From the NCBI RefSeq assembly GCF_004211145.1, contig NZ_SEBS01000013.1, positions 35,254 to 99,253 of the forward strand: DNA of 64,000 bases, in the 5' to 3' direction. The DNA is from Flavobacterium sp. (GTDB lineage: Bacteria > Bacteroidota > Bacteroidia > Flavobacteriales > Flavobacteriaceae). Shown piece by piece: positions 43,824-52,904 of this stretch; position 1 is the first letter of the stretch, and each line of letters starts with the position of its first letter. The translations under genes were made by a program, and so were the position numbers. The notes under the pieces were generated by a model. It did no database searches. It was not told where the DNA came from and saw nothing but the letters and a program-made list of their open reading frames with translations.

Positions 43824-44624
43824 ATGACAGCACACGAAATTGATTACGAGATTTTCGGCGAAGAAATGCAATACGTCGAGATCGAATTGGACCCGCAGGA
43901 AATTGTAGTTGCCGAGGCCGGAAGTTTCATGATGATGGAAAACGGCATCCAAATGCAAACCATTTTCGGCGACGGATCGCAGCAGCAATCGGGGTTCATG
44001 GGGAAATTATTGTCGGCGGGAAAACGAATGCTTACGGGTGAAAGTCTGTTCATGACGGCGTATCAGAACCAGAACATGCGCAAGAGCAAAGTGAGTTTCG
44101 CGTCGCCTTACCCCGGGAAGATCATTCCGATCGACCTGACGCAATACAACGGGAAATTCATTTGCCAGAAAGACGCGTTCCTGTGCGCTGCGAAAGGCGT
44201 CGCGGTGGGAATCGAATTCTCGAGAAAACTCGGTCGCGGGCTTTTTGGAGGCGAAGGTTTCATCATGCAGAAGCTCGAAGGCGACGGAATGAGTTTCGTG
44301 CACGCGGGCGGAACTTTGGCAAGAAAAGAACTGGTAGCGGGTGAAATTTTGAAAGTCGATACGGGTTGCATCGTCGGGTTTTCATCGACCGTGCAGTATG
44401 ATATTGAATTCATCGGCGGAATCAAGAACTCTATTTTCGGTGGCGAAGGTCTGTTTTTCGCGACGTTGCAAGGTCCGGGAACCGTTTTCGTGCAATCGTT
44501 GCCATTCAGCCGTTTGGCCGACAGGATCATCGCTTCGGCGCCGCGATCAGGCGGAAGCGGGCGCGATGAGGGAAGTTTGTTGGGCGGAATCGGGAATTTG
44601 CTTGATGGAGACAATCGGTTTTAG
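43824..44624 (+). CDS. TIGR00266/AIM24 family protein
   Basis: 266 residues from the ATG at 43824; a longer frame from 43755 adds residues unlike the family. The AIM24 beta-sandwich is visible: MQYVEIELDPQEIVVAEAG, SFMMMENGIQMQT near 39-51, LLSAGKRMLTGESLFMT near 68-84, SFVHAGGTLARKELVAGE and the glycine-rich end GLLGGIGNLLDG. It forms higher-order assemblies; the bacterial function is not known. A single gene, followed by a short repeat. Confidence 0.88.
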   Translation: MTAHEIDYEIFGEEMQYVEIELDPQEIVVAEAGSFMMMENGIQMQTIFGDGSQQQSGFMGKLLSAGKRMLTGESLFMTAYQNQNMRKSKVSFASPYPGKIIPIDLTQYNGKFICQKDAFLCAAKGVAVGIEFSRKLGRGLFGGEGFIMQKLEGDGMSFVHAGGTLARKELVAGEILKVDTGCIVGFSSTVQYDIEFIGGIKNSIFGGEGLFFATLQGPGTVFVQSLPFSRLADRIIASAPRSGGSGRDEGSLLGGIGNLLDGDNRF

Positions 44625-44627
44625 AAA

Positions 44628-44706
44628 AGTGCAAGGTGCAAAGCACAAAGTGCAAGGTTGAATTTGTCCGCTGCTTTGCACTCTGCACTTTGCACTCTGC
44701 ACTCTT
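44628..44706. repeat. CCTTGCACC-type inverted repeat
   Basis: GTGCAAGGTGCAAAG on the left and CTTTGCACTCTGCAC on the right form an imperfect inverted repeat of about 80 bases filling the gap between two convergent genes. Related CCTTGCACC sequence lies before dusB at 12508-12532. It could also act as a transcription stop. Confidence 0.65.
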
Positions 44707-44708
44707 TA

Positions 44709-46910
44709 CTAAATCCCGAAGTTCACGCCCAAAGCCACATTTCTCCCAATGTTCGGAATGCCGTCGACTTTCAAGCGCGACAAATGCGCGATATAGGTTT
44801 TGTTGAACACATTATTCGCATTAAGATTTACTTCAAACGCCGTTTTTCCGAGTTTTATTTTTCCGCCGAATCCGAGATTTACCAACGTATAATCAGGTGA
44901 TTTCGTCTCGAATCCACTCACGTTGTCCTGCGCGAACGTCGTCGAAACATTGAGTCGGGCGAAACCGTTCCGGAGCCAGTTTTTTATGTTGAATTCGGTT
45001 CGCAAGGTGTTGTTCCAGTTGTTGGCGGGAATCAGCGGCAGATAATCTCCGTTGTCTTTCTTCCCGGTCACGGTCTCGAAACTGCTTTCCAAGTGCAGCC
45101 AATCCAAGGGATGCGGATGGAAATGAATGCCCGCTTCTCCACCGAACAACTTCGCGTCGTCCTGAGTATATGCAAAAACGTCGTTGTCATCGAGCGTTTC
45201 GCCAGTCGGAGCCGTGTAAATATAATTGCTCACATGGTTGTAAAATCCGTTGATGAAAAACTCGAAATGGCTGTTCTTGTATTCGAGGTTCACATCGGCC
45301 TGGAAATTTTGTTCGTTGTCGAGATTCGCATTCCCGATCTCATATCGGTTCGTGCCTTCGTGGACGCCGTTCGAAGTCAATTCGGCCAAATTCGGCGCGC
45401 GAAAACCAGAGGCGAGATTTACGCGTAAAACCAAAGCTGTTGCCAAGTTTGCCTTATAGCCCAACGACGCATTGAAGCTGTCGAACGAACGATCCAAAGC
45501 CGCGAACGAACCTTCTTCGCCGATGCTTCCATTGGCTTCCGACTCGATTTGCCTATTGTCGTAGCGGATTCCGGCTTGCAACGCGCCTTTCTCCCAAGTA
45601 AAATTTGTGGTTCCAAAAACCCCGAAATCATTGACCTCGGCGTTCGGAATCAAATATTCTTCACCGAAATTTTCGTTCGTCTGATGCATTCCCTGGATTC
45701 CCGCGATGATCTCGAACTTCCCGAATTGCGGGAAATGGTATTTCAGATCGTAGTTGAGCGTTTGCAGTTTCATTTGCAGAATGGCGTCGTTGCTGTCTTC
45801 GAATTCGCGTCGGTCGTTGAAGATATATCCGATGTTGGCGTCGAGACTGGATTTGCCGAAGAAGAAACTATTGTGCAAACTCGCCAAATGGTTGTCGATG
45901 CCTTGACGCGGAAACAACGTGTTTTTACTCGTCGATTGTTCACCGATTCCGTCCTCGGGAATGCCCAGATCCAATCGGTTGTAATTGTATCGGAACACGC
46001 TCGAGATTGATTTGTTGCTGTAACCGATGCCCGTTTTGAGATCGGTTTCGTTGTATCGCGTGTTCGTGACGCGGTCGCCTTCACCGGTTTCGTAGTCCGA
46101 ATGTGTCGTGTAACCGCCGCGCACGAGGAATTTCCAATTATCGGATGAAGCTTTCAATCCGAGAGACGAACTGCTTCCGAGCGTATTCGAGAACAGTTTT
46201 TGGCTGAAGTCGGCTGCAAATTTATTCGCATCGGCAAACTTCTCAGGATTAAAATACAAAACGCCACCGAGCGCGTCCGATCCGTAAAGCAATGATGCCG
46301 GGCCTTTGATGACTTCGACGCTTTCCACGCCTGAATCACTCATGCCCAAACCGTGTTCATCGCCGAATTGCTGGTTTTCGAGTCGGACGCCTTGCGAATA
46401 GACCAAAACTCGGTTCGAACTCAAGCCGCGAATCACGGGCTTTCCGATCGATGTTCCCGTCGAAACCTGGGAAACGCCGGGAATCGTCGTAATTCCTTCG
46501 ATGAGTGACGTGATGCCTTGTTGCTGCATCTGCTTGACGCTCGCGTGTTCGACCTTCATCACGTTTTGCGATTGGAGTTTGTTGAACGCCGTCGATACGA
46601 TGACTTCGTCAAGGTTGTGTTCGCTTTCGCGCATCGTGACATCAAACGGAGATTGGCTTACGGAAACCGTTGCGTTTTGCGTTTCGAAGCCGACGTACGT
46701 GAACACGATGCGCAATTTGTCGGTCGGAATTCCGTTGAAATTATATCGTCCGTTCACATCGGTGACCGTGCCTTTGTGCAAATCAGGCAGATAGACCGAA
46801 ACGCTGATAAGTGGTTGTTGTTTTTCGTCGCGAACTGTTCCCGACAGTGTATTTTGGCCATTGACAACGACCGAAAAGACCCCGAAAAGGGCCAATAAAA
46901 AATATTTCAT
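44709..46910 (-). CDS. TonB-dependent outer-membrane receptor
   Basis: 733 residues. Signal peptide about 1-18. A carboxypeptidase-like domain (about 20-105: LSGTVRDEKQQPLISVSVYLP ... YVGFETQ) precedes the plug (about 115-230: IPGVSQVSTGTSIGKPVIRGLSSNRVLVYSQG) and the 22-strand barrel, ending in VNLNANNVFNKTY ... GRNVALGVNFGI. It imports a ligand across the outer membrane using TonB energy. The ligand is unknown; the barrel loops hold His-rich stretches (GIHFHPHPLDWLHLES) and the next gene upstream encodes a small His/Cys-rich protein, so a metal is a reasonable guess. Confidence 0.93.
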   Translation of the reverse strand: MKYFLLALFGVFSVVVNGQNTLSGTVRDEKQQPLISVSVYLPDLHKGTVTDVNGRYNFNGIPTDKLRIVFTYVGFETQNATVSVSQSPFDVTMRESEHNLDEVIVSTAFNKLQSQNVMKVEHASVKQMQQQGITSLIEGITTIPGVSQVSTGTSIGKPVIRGLSSNRVLVYSQGVRLENQQFGDEHGLGMSDSGVESVEVIKGPASLLYGSDALGGVLYFNPEKFADANKFAADFSQKLFSNTLGSSSSLGLKASSDNWKFLVRGGYTTHSDYETGEGDRVTNTRYNETDLKTGIGYSNKSISSVFRYNYNRLDLGIPEDGIGEQSTSKNTLFPRQGIDNHLASLHNSFFFGKSSLDANIGYIFNDRREFEDSNDAILQMKLQTLNYDLKYHFPQFGKFEIIAGIQGMHQTNENFGEEYLIPNAEVNDFGVFGTTNFTWEKGALQAGIRYDNRQIESEANGSIGEEGSFAALDRSFDSFNASLGYKANLATALVLRVNLASGFRAPNLAELTSNGVHEGTNRYEIGNANLDNEQNFQADVNLEYKNSHFEFFINGFYNHVSNYIYTAPTGETLDDNDVFAYTQDDAKLFGGEAGIHFHPHPLDWLHLESSFETVTGKKDNGDYLPLIPANNWNNTLRTEFNIKNWLRNGFARLNVSTTFAQDNVSGFETKSPDYTLVNLGFGGKIKLGKTAFEVNLNANNVFNKTYIAHLSRLKVDGIPNIGRNVALGVNFGI

Positions 46911-46966
46911 GTGATGATTTTATCGTTAAAAACAAGATTGCCCCGATTGCTTACGGGATTCGAATT

Positions 46967-47377
46967 TTATGCGATAAAGGAAGGCGGGCCGCGGTGTGCG
47001 AATAAACTTCCGATGAAATACGAAGTGATTTCTTTCGATCGGAAATACGAATAGGCCTGATGGATTTCAGGATTCTGTGTAAAAACTCTCGTGATTTTCG
47101 CGCTTATGAACCCGCTGAAGTTGAAATGGCAAACGAAGCAATTGTCGTCTTTGTGGTGCTGGTGCGACAGCTCGTGCTTTGCGTTTGTTTTTTCGTGCTG
47201 GCATTTTGGGGACGCGAATTCTTCGGCCAAGTGTTCGATAGAGTGCACCGATTGGAAGGCTACCGAAAATAGGATAGCGATGGCGGCAAGTAGATTGAAT
47301 ATGGCGAATTTTTGCTTCACGCGGTAAAAGTAGGGAAGGAAGGAAAGGGAGACTGTTTTTTTAACTTTTTTTTGCAT
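46967..47377 (-). CDS. small His/Cys-rich membrane-anchored protein paired with the receptor
   Basis: 136 residues from the ATG at 47377; the start is uncertain and internal GTG codons are possible. One membrane or signal segment lies at about 24-43 (FAIFNLLAAIAILFSVA). After it comes a metal-binding-like stretch: HSIEHLAEEF, CQHEKTNAKHELSHQHHKDDNCFVCHF, with CxxC at 80-83 and seven or more His between 45 and 84. It lies 56 bases upstream of the TonB-dependent receptor on the same strand. I infer a periplasmic metal (zinc or copper) handling role; no family name is certain. Confidence 0.65.
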   Translation of the reverse strand: MQKKVKKTVSLSFLPYFYRVKQKFAIFNLLAAIAILFSVAFQSVHSIEHLAEEFASPKCQHEKTNAKHELSHQHHKDDNCFVCHFNFSGFISAKITRVFTQNPEIHQAYSYFRSKEITSYFIGSLFAHRGPPSFIA

Positions 47378-47495
47378 TGACACGAAGACACGAAGTCACA
47401 TCGGTTTTTGCATTGGATGTGTAAACGCGTGTTCGTTTGTTTTTGCCACGAAGGCACGAAGACACGAAGTTCTTTGAGTTTACTACTAAAAAAAA

Positions 47496-47509
47496 GCCGC
47501 GCAAGCGGC
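47496..47509 (-). terminator. duplicated terminator (left copy)
   Basis: GCCGC 47496-47500 and GCGGC 47505-47509 with an A run to the left, so a T run on the - strand. Copy of the asd terminator at 47798-47811. Confidence 0.7.
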
Positions 47510-47547
47510 CTTAGTGTCTTTGTGACTTAGTGTCTTTGTGTCGAAAA

Positions 47548-47690
47548 TTAAACAAGTTGATTGGCGACCAAACGCGATCTGAACCGCGTTCGTAGCGGCG
47601 CATTTACGCAAATTGTCAGCGACGATCCACATGTTGAGCGTGTTTGGCTGGCTTTCATCGCGTCGGATCCGGTACATGAAAACCTCGTCT
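47548..47690 (-). pseudogene. decayed partial copy of the asd 3' end
   Basis: About 143 bases encode the C-terminus of aspartate-semialdehyde dehydrogenase on the - strand: [20 protein letters not shown] is kept, but the next part reads [12 protein letters not shown] and then leaves frame, because 5 bases are missing where the intact gene encodes AEYLV. The intact gene lies 300 bases to the right. The fragment has no start and cannot make the enzyme. Confidence 0.85.
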
Positions 47691-47797
47691 TTTTTTGGGT
47701 AACAACGGCATTGGGTGTGTAAACGCGTGTTCGTTTGTTTTTGCCACGAAGACACGAAGTCTAAGTCACACCGGTTTTTGCTCAACAATAAAAAAAA

Positions 47798-47811
47798 GCC
47801 GCGTGAGCGGC
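47798..47811 (-). terminator. asd terminator
   Basis: GCCGC 47798-47802 and GCGGC 47807-47811 around a 4-base loop, with the A run to the left giving a T run on the - strand. It lies 39 bases after the asd stop. Confidence 0.8.
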
Positions 47812-47849
47812 CTTAGTGTCTTTGTGACTTCGTGTCTTTGTGTCGAAAA

Positions 47850-48839
47850 TTAAACAAGTTGATTGGCAACCAAATACTCCGCGATCTGAACCGCATTCGT
47901 TGCCGCGCCTTTACGCAGGTTGTCTGCGACGATCCACATGTTGAGCGTGTTCGGTTGGCTTTCATCGCGTCGGATCCGGCCTACGAAAACCTCGTCTTTC
48001 TCATGTGCGAACAGCGGCATCGGATATTCGAATAAATCAATGTTGTCCTGCACGATGATTCCCGGAGTTTCCGACAATAACTTTCGGACATCGGCAACCT
48101 CGAAATCATTCTCGAACTCCACGTTCACCGATTCGCTGTGTCCGCCGATGATTGGCAAACGAACCGCCGTCGCCGTCACGTGAATCGAATCGTCGGACAA
48201 AATTTTCTTCGTCTCGCGTGTCATTTTCATCTCTTCTTTCGTGTATCCGTTTTCCTCGAACACATCGATTTGCGGGATGATATTTTTGTGAATTTGATAC
48301 TTGTAGGCCTTTTCGCCTTCGATTCCGGCGTATTCGTCCTCGAGTTGTTTCACGGCTTTCACGCCGGTTCCCGTAACCGATTGATACGTCGAGACCACGA
48401 CGCGTTTCACCTTGTATTTCCTATGCAAAGGCGCGAGTGCCAACACCATTTGGATCGTTGAGCAATTCGGGTTTGCGATGATTTTGTCGTCTTTTGAAAG
48501 CTCGCTTGCGTTGATTTCAGGTACGACTAATTTCTTGGTCGCATCCATTCTCCAGGCCGATGAATTGTCTATTACCGTAGTTCCCGCCGCAGCGAAAATC
48601 GGCGCCCATTCGAGTGAAGTTCCTCCGCCTGCCGAGAAAATCGCGATATCCGGTTGCATGTTCACCGCGTCCTGCATGCCCACGACCTTGAACTTTTGGC
48701 CTTTGTATTCGATTTCTTTTCCGATAGATCGTTCCGATGCGACCGGAATCAATTCGGTAATCGGGAAATTCCTTTCGGCTAAAACTTTGAGCATGACTTC
48801 GCCTACCATTCCGGTAGCGCCAACGACGGCAACTTTCAT
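47850..48839 (-). CDS. asd: aspartate-semialdehyde dehydrogenase
   Basis: 329 residues. Asd makes aspartate semialdehyde from aspartyl phosphate, the branch point to lysine/diaminopimelate, threonine and methionine. MKVAVVGATGMVGEVML at 1-17 is the NADP-binding motif, Cys126 in NPNCSTIQM is the catalytic cysteine, and the catalytic His is in PIIGGHSESVNVEF near 230. A -7 box TAttTTTG lies at 48866-48859 on the - strand. Single gene. Its 3' end has been copied downstream. Confidence 0.96.
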   Translation of the reverse strand: MKVAVVGATGMVGEVMLKVLAERNFPITELIPVASERSIGKEIEYKGQKFKVVGMQDAVNMQPDIAIFSAGGGTSLEWAPIFAAAGTTVIDNSSAWRMDATKKLVVPEINASELSKDDKIIANPNCSTIQMVLALAPLHRKYKVKRVVVSTYQSVTGTGVKAVKQLEDEYAGIEGEKAYKYQIHKNIIPQIDVFEENGYTKEEMKMTRETKKILSDDSIHVTATAVRLPIIGGHSESVNVEFENDFEVADVRKLLSETPGIIVQDNIDLFEYPMPLFAHEKDEVFVGRIRRDESQPNTLNMWIVADNLRKGAATNAVQIAEYLVANQLV

Positions 48840-48971
48840 AATATGGGATTTTGTTGTGCAAAAATACTTAAAAAAAGGAAACGCCGATGAGACCGATTTA
48901 ATGGATTTTCGTTGATTTTTTTACTGCGGTAGCGGTGTAGGTGTATTTTGTATTTCGCTTCGCGCGCGTGA

Positions 48972-49003
48972 AGACCTAACAGGTTTTAAAACCTGTTAGG
49001 TCT
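48972..49003. repeat. palindromic intergenic repeat, copy 3
   Basis: AGACCTAACAGGTTTT followed by its exact complement AAAACCTGTTAGGTCT, 32 bases without mismatch. About 30 bases to the right comes TACATGTTTTCTGC (49034-49047), which also follows copy 4 at 58445. Apart from this and the mscL terminator the gap 48867-49134 shows nothing. Confidence 0.85.
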
Positions 49004-49068
49004 ACAAAAATAACGAAATCCCGAGAATGCTTTTTACATGTTTTCTGCACTAAATCATAAATTTCCAT

Positions 49069-49100
49069 AAAAAAGAACCACGCCTTTCGAGCGTGGTTTA
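49069..49100 (-). terminator. mscL terminator
   Basis: AACCACGC and GCGTGGTT form a stem at about 49076-49099 with an A run to the left, so a T run for the - strand transcript. It lies 35 bases after the mscL stop. Confidence 0.75.
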
Positions 49101-49134
49101 GTTAGAATATGTAATGTAGCGTACGGTGTCTTTC

Positions 49135-49557
49135 TTAACGATTTTTCAAAGCATCACGGATTTCCATGAGCAATTTTTCTTCGTTCGTCGGGCCGGGCGG
49201 TGCGGCAGGAACATCGGCTTCTTTTTTACGGGCTTTTTCGGCGGCTCTCAAAACGACGAAAATGAAGAATGCGATGATAATGAAATTGATGATGGCCTGA
49301 ACGAAATTTCCGTATGTAATCACTGCGGCTCCCGCGGCCTTGGCTTGTGCGAGGTTGTCGTACGAATTGCCGTCGAGCGTAATGAATTTCTGGGTAAAGT
49401 CGATTCCGCCTGTGATCAAGCCGACGATCGGCATAATGATATCGTCAACGGCTGAACTGACAATTTTACCAAACGCTGCGCCAATGACAACAGCCGTTGC
49501 CAGGCTCAACACATCGCCTTTCATGAGCGACGCTTTAAAATCACTGAAAAATCCCAT
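49135..49557 (-). CDS. mscL: large-conductance mechanosensitive channel
   Basis: 140 residues. The family pattern is complete: [48 protein letters not shown] for the first helix and following region, then the second helix ([20 protein letters not shown]) and a charged C-terminal bundle (RKKEADVPA ... [12 protein letters not shown]). It opens under membrane tension to release solutes after osmotic down-shock. Single gene with its own terminator. Confidence 0.96.
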   Translation of the reverse strand: MGFFSDFKASLMKGDVLSLATAVVIGAAFGKIVSSAVDDIIMPIVGLITGGIDFTQKFITLDGNSYDNLAQAKAAGAAVITYGNFVQAIINFIIIAFFIFVVLRAAEKARKKEADVPAAPPGPTNEEKLLMEIRDALKNR

Positions 49558-49591
49558 ATTGTTTGTTTTTAGATTATAAATTAAAGGTAAT

Positions 49592-49619
49592 TAAAAATGT
49601 TAAAAACCTTAACATTTTT
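49592..49619 (-). terminator. AT-rich terminator of the murF-alr gene
   Basis: AAAAATGTTAA and TTAACATTTTT form a perfect stem with a 5-base loop just after the murF-alr stop. The stem is AT-rich, so it may be a weak stop for both directions. Confidence 0.55.
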
Positions 49620-49625
49620 CTCGAT

Positions 49626-52064
49626 TTATTCTCGATAAAAAACGCGCTTCACACGTTGCGAAATACTCGTAAGAATTTCATATGGAATGGTTTGCAGTTG
49701 TTTCGCCATGTAAATCACCGTCGGGTTTTCGCCGAAAATCGTAACTGGATCGCCTTCTTTACAAGTGATTCCCGTGACATCGACCATCAACATGTCCATG
49801 CAGACACTTCCTGTGATTGCGGCTTTTTTGCCATTCACGGTCACGAATCCTACGCCGTTGCCCCAAAGTCGTGAGATTCCGTCAGCATATCCGATTGGGA
49901 TCGTGGCGATTTTCGTGTCGTGATCGGCGATGAAACGCCTGCCGTAACCAACGCTGTCGCCCGCAGGAATCGTTCTGATTTGAGAAAGTATTGATTTTAA
50001 AGTCCCGACGTTCTCCAAATATTTTTGTTCCGACGCATCATTCGAAATGCCATACAATCCGATGCCAAGACGAACCATATCGAATTGCGCTTCGGTATAA
50101 TTGCTGATGCCCGACGTATTCAAGATGTGTCGGATCGGATCGATTCCGAGTTCGGCGATCATAAGCGACGACAGTTTCTCGAACAACGCGATTTGTTGCA
50201 ACGCGAATGCGTGATGTTGCAGATCGTCGCTCGTGGCCATGTGCGAAAGAATCGATTTCACCTTTACCGATTTGTTGTTTTTCAGCACCGAAATCAACTC
50301 CTCAACCTGAGCTTCCTCAAAACCCAAACGATGCATTCCCGTGTCGAGTTTGATATGAATCGGATAATTCTCGAGTTTCTTTTCGGACGCCATTTTTATG
50401 AACGCGTCCAGGCCTTTGAAGCTATAGATTTCAGGTTCGAGGTCGTATTGGATGATCGAGGCGTAACTCGTCGATTCAGGATTCATGACCATGATCGGCA
50501 GTGAAATGCCCGACGTTTTGAGTGAAATTCCCTCGTCGGCGAAAGCGACGCCCAAATAATCGACTTTATGGTGTTCGAGCAATCGCGCGATTTCGAAACC
50601 GCCGTTTCCATAACCGAACGCCTTGACCATGACCATCATTTTGGTTTCAGGTTTGAGCTTCGACTTGAAGAAATTCAGGTTGTGCGAAATCGCGTTGAGG
50701 TTAATTTCTAGAACCGTTTCGTGCGTTTTTTCTTCCAGCAGCGCGACGATTTTTTCGAACCGAAACTGGCGCGCGCCTTTTACCAGAATCGTTTCCTGCC
50801 CGAAATTCAGTCCGTCGAACGCCGCCAAAAATTCATTCGTCGTATCGAACGTGATGCAATTCACGAACTTATTTTTGAACGCTGAAATCGTCGCTCCGAT
50901 GCCGATCACGCGGTTGATCTTGTTCGAAATTACGAGTTGCGAAACGCGCGAATACAATTCCTCGTTCGTCAATCCGCTTTGGAAGATATCCGACAAAATC
51001 AACGTTTTCTTCTTGTGCTGTTTCTGCGTTTCCAAAAAGTCAAGCGCAATCTTGAGCGACTGGAAATCCGAACTGTAACTGTCGTCGATGATCGTTGAAT
51101 TTTGGATTCCGTTCTTGACCTTCAATCGCATTTCAACGGGAAACAACATCGAAATCCGGTTCTTTATCGTCGCGTTGTCGTACCCGAAATGCAGCAAGAC
51201 CATCAAACAGTGCACGGCATTTTCAACCGACGCGTCGTCGCGGAATGGAATCTCGACCTCAAACGCGCGTTCATTCCAAACGATGGAAACGAAAGTGCGT
51301 TCGTCGACCGATCGGCGTGACAGGAAAACGTCGGCGGTCTCGTCTTTGAAACTCCAGGAAAACCGTTTCGTGTCGGAACTTATGAAGGTTTCGGTCGTTT
51401 TATTTTTATTGTAAATCAGCAGTTCGGAATTTTTGAACAGCTTCAATTTTTCCTTGATTTTTTCGGCGATATTCAAAAAACCTTCGTCGTGTGCGGTTCC
51501 GATGTTGGTCAGAATCCCGATCGTCGGCGCGATTATCGGCTCCAGTTTTTCCATTTCCCCGACGGTCGAAATCCCGGCCTCGAAAATTCCCAGATTGTGT
51601 TTTTCGTTGATCGAAATTACTGATAACGGCACGCCGACCTGCGAATTGTAACTTTTCGGGCTTCGGATGATGTTGTAATCGGGACCAAGCAAAAAGTTCA
51701 GCCATTCCTTGACAATCGTTTTTCCGTTGCTGCCCGTAATCCCGATCACCGGAAATTTGAAATGGCCGCGATACCAAGCCGCAAATTGCTGCAATGCGTG
51801 CAAGGAATCGGGTACGACAAGAAAATTCGCCTGGCCTTTCACTTCGTCGGGAATACGCGTTACGACAAAGTTCATCACGCCGGTGTCGAGCAGTTCGCCC
51901 AAATAATTGTGGGCGTCATTGTTCGGGCCCGAAAGTGCGAAAAATAGCGTTCCGGCTCCGTTTTGGAGCGATCGGCTGTCGATGGAAATGTTATCTATGG
52001 GAAACCCGTCGAAATCCCCGACCCAATGGGCCGATATGACGGGAACGATATTTTTTAAAGTCAC
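49626..52064 (-). CDS. murF-alr: bifunctional MurF ligase / alanine racemase
   Basis: 812 residues starting with GTG at 52064, two bases after the tdk stop; frames further upstream overlap tdk. Residues about 1-430 are MurF (UDP-MurNAc-tripeptide:D-Ala-D-Ala ligase) with the P-loop GITGSNGKTIVKEWL near 101-115. Residues about 440-812 are a PLP-dependent alanine racemase with the PLP lysine in VKAFGYGNGG and the catalytic Tyr in SVGYGRRF. The fusion, usual in Flavobacteriia, joins the making of D-alanine with its use. Some members of the fused type have a weak MurF half; here the P-loop is intact. Confidence 0.95.
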   Translation of the reverse strand: MTLKNIVPVISAHWVGDFDGFPIDNISIDSRSLQNGAGTLFFALSGPNNDAHNYLGELLDTGVMNFVVTRIPDEVKGQANFLVVPDSLHALQQFAAWYRGHFKFPVIGITGSNGKTIVKEWLNFLLGPDYNIIRSPKSYNSQVGVPLSVISINEKHNLGIFEAGISTVGEMEKLEPIIAPTIGILTNIGTAHDEGFLNIAEKIKEKLKLFKNSELLIYNKNKTTETFISSDTKRFSWSFKDETADVFLSRRSVDERTFVSIVWNERAFEVEIPFRDDASVENAVHCLMVLLHFGYDNATIKNRISMLFPVEMRLKVKNGIQNSTIIDDSYSSDFQSLKIALDFLETQKQHKKKTLILSDIFQSGLTNEELYSRVSQLVISNKINRVIGIGATISAFKNKFVNCITFDTTNEFLAAFDGLNFGQETILVKGARQFRFEKIVALLEEKTHETVLEINLNAISHNLNFFKSKLKPETKMMVMVKAFGYGNGGFEIARLLEHHKVDYLGVAFADEGISLKTSGISLPIMVMNPESTSYASIIQYDLEPEIYSFKGLDAFIKMASEKKLENYPIHIKLDTGMHRLGFEEAQVEELISVLKNNKSVKVKSILSHMATSDDLQHHAFALQQIALFEKLSSLMIAELGIDPIRHILNTSGISNYTEAQFDMVRLGIGLYGISNDASEQKYLENVGTLKSILSQIRTIPAGDSVGYGRRFIADHDTKIATIPIGYADGISRLWGNGVGFVTVNGKKAAITGSVCMDMLMVDVTGITCKEGDPVTIFGENPTVIYMAKQLQTIPYEILTSISQRVKRVFYRE

Positions 52065-52066
52065 GA

Positions 52067-52702
52067 TCAAGCGTTTGGTTCTTTGCGGTGCGGATCGTTT
52101 GGCGAAGTTCCGGGCTGGTCGTTGTTTTGCCACATGGCCGAGAAAAATGCGGCGCGGCTCAAGGGTTCGTATTCTTCGGTTTCGCCCAAAAGCACGAGCC
52201 GGTCGGAATCTGATTTTCGGAAGGAATAATTCGCGAGATTCCCGGTTCGCGTGCAAACGGCGTGGACTTTCGTTACATATTCGGCGGTTGCCATGAGTGC
52301 CGGCATCGGCCCGAACGGATTGCCTTTGAAGTCCATGTCGAGTCCGGCCACGATCACGCGGATTCCCTGATTGGCCAAATCGTTGCACACGCGAACGATC
52401 TCGTCATCGAAAAACTGCGCCTCGTCAATCCCGACGACGTCGCAACCCTGGGCCAAAATCGCAATATTCGCAGCTGCGGGAACAGGCGTGGATCGGATTT
52501 CGTTCGAGTCGTGCGATACGACCATTTCATCGTGATAACGCGTATCGATCGCGGGTTTGAAGATTTCGACTTTCTGCTTGGCGAACTGGGCGCGTTTGAG
52601 CCGTCGGATGAGTTCCTCGGTCTTACCTGAAAACATCGAGCCGCAAATGACTTCTATCCAGCCAAATTGTTCTTTATGGTTAACTGTATTTTCGAGAAAC
52701 AT
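52067..52702 (-). CDS. tdk: thymidine kinase (type II)
   Basis: 211 residues. P-loop GSMFSGKT at 21-28, the DEAQ box in [11 protein letters not shown] near 90-100, and the lasso with the YSFRKSD segment near 164-170. The zinc-ribbon cysteines are reduced to Cys in VCTRTGN, so the zinc site is probably lost, as in other Bacteroidota. It phosphorylates thymidine for salvage. It is two bases from the murF-alr start, so translation is likely coupled. Confidence 0.94.
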   Translation of the reverse strand: MFLENTVNHKEQFGWIEVICGSMFSGKTEELIRRLKRAQFAKQKVEIFKPAIDTRYHDEMVVSHDSNEIRSTPVPAAANIAILAQGCDVVGIDEAQFFDDEIVRVCNDLANQGIRVIVAGLDMDFKGNPFGPMPALMATAEYVTKVHAVCTRTGNLANYSFRKSDSDRLVLLGETEEYEPLSRAAFFSAMWQNNDQPGTSPNDPHRKEPNA

Positions 52703-52904
52703 TTCGTAAATTTCGCAGTATAAGTGAATCGATTTCGCTTGTTATGAAAATGTTGAAACAAGTTCATAGTGCAAGCCGAAACCGTATCGTAATTTTTATA
52801 TTTTTACGCCTTGAGGCCGTTTCCAAAAGTAGGAAATTTTGCTTCAAATAAAACAGGAACGCCATTTTTAGATTGTGCCTTAACCACACCATAAACTCCA
52901 AGTC

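Larger units (their letters stand above)
47411..47850. repeat. tandem duplication of the asd 3' end with its terminator and flanking repeat
   Basis: Two copies, about 47411-47695 and 47707-48001. Each has, from left to right, TGTGTAAACGCGTG and GCCACGAAG repeats, a GCCGC-GCGGC terminator, GTGTCTTTGTGAC repeats, and the 3' part of asd. The right copy carries the intact gene end. CACGAAGACACGAAG on the left of each unit is nearly complementary to CTTTGTGTC on its right, so each unit is also an inverted repeat. Confidence 0.85.

Noticed and set aside
47486..47788. 100-codon - strand frame as a gene
   Set aside because: It only contains the decayed asd fragment joined to repeat DNA.
52065..52388. 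upstream extension of murF-alr
   Set aside because: It lies antisense-free but wholly inside tdk in another frame, with an Arg-rich shadow peptide; the GTG at 52064 matches the family start and length.
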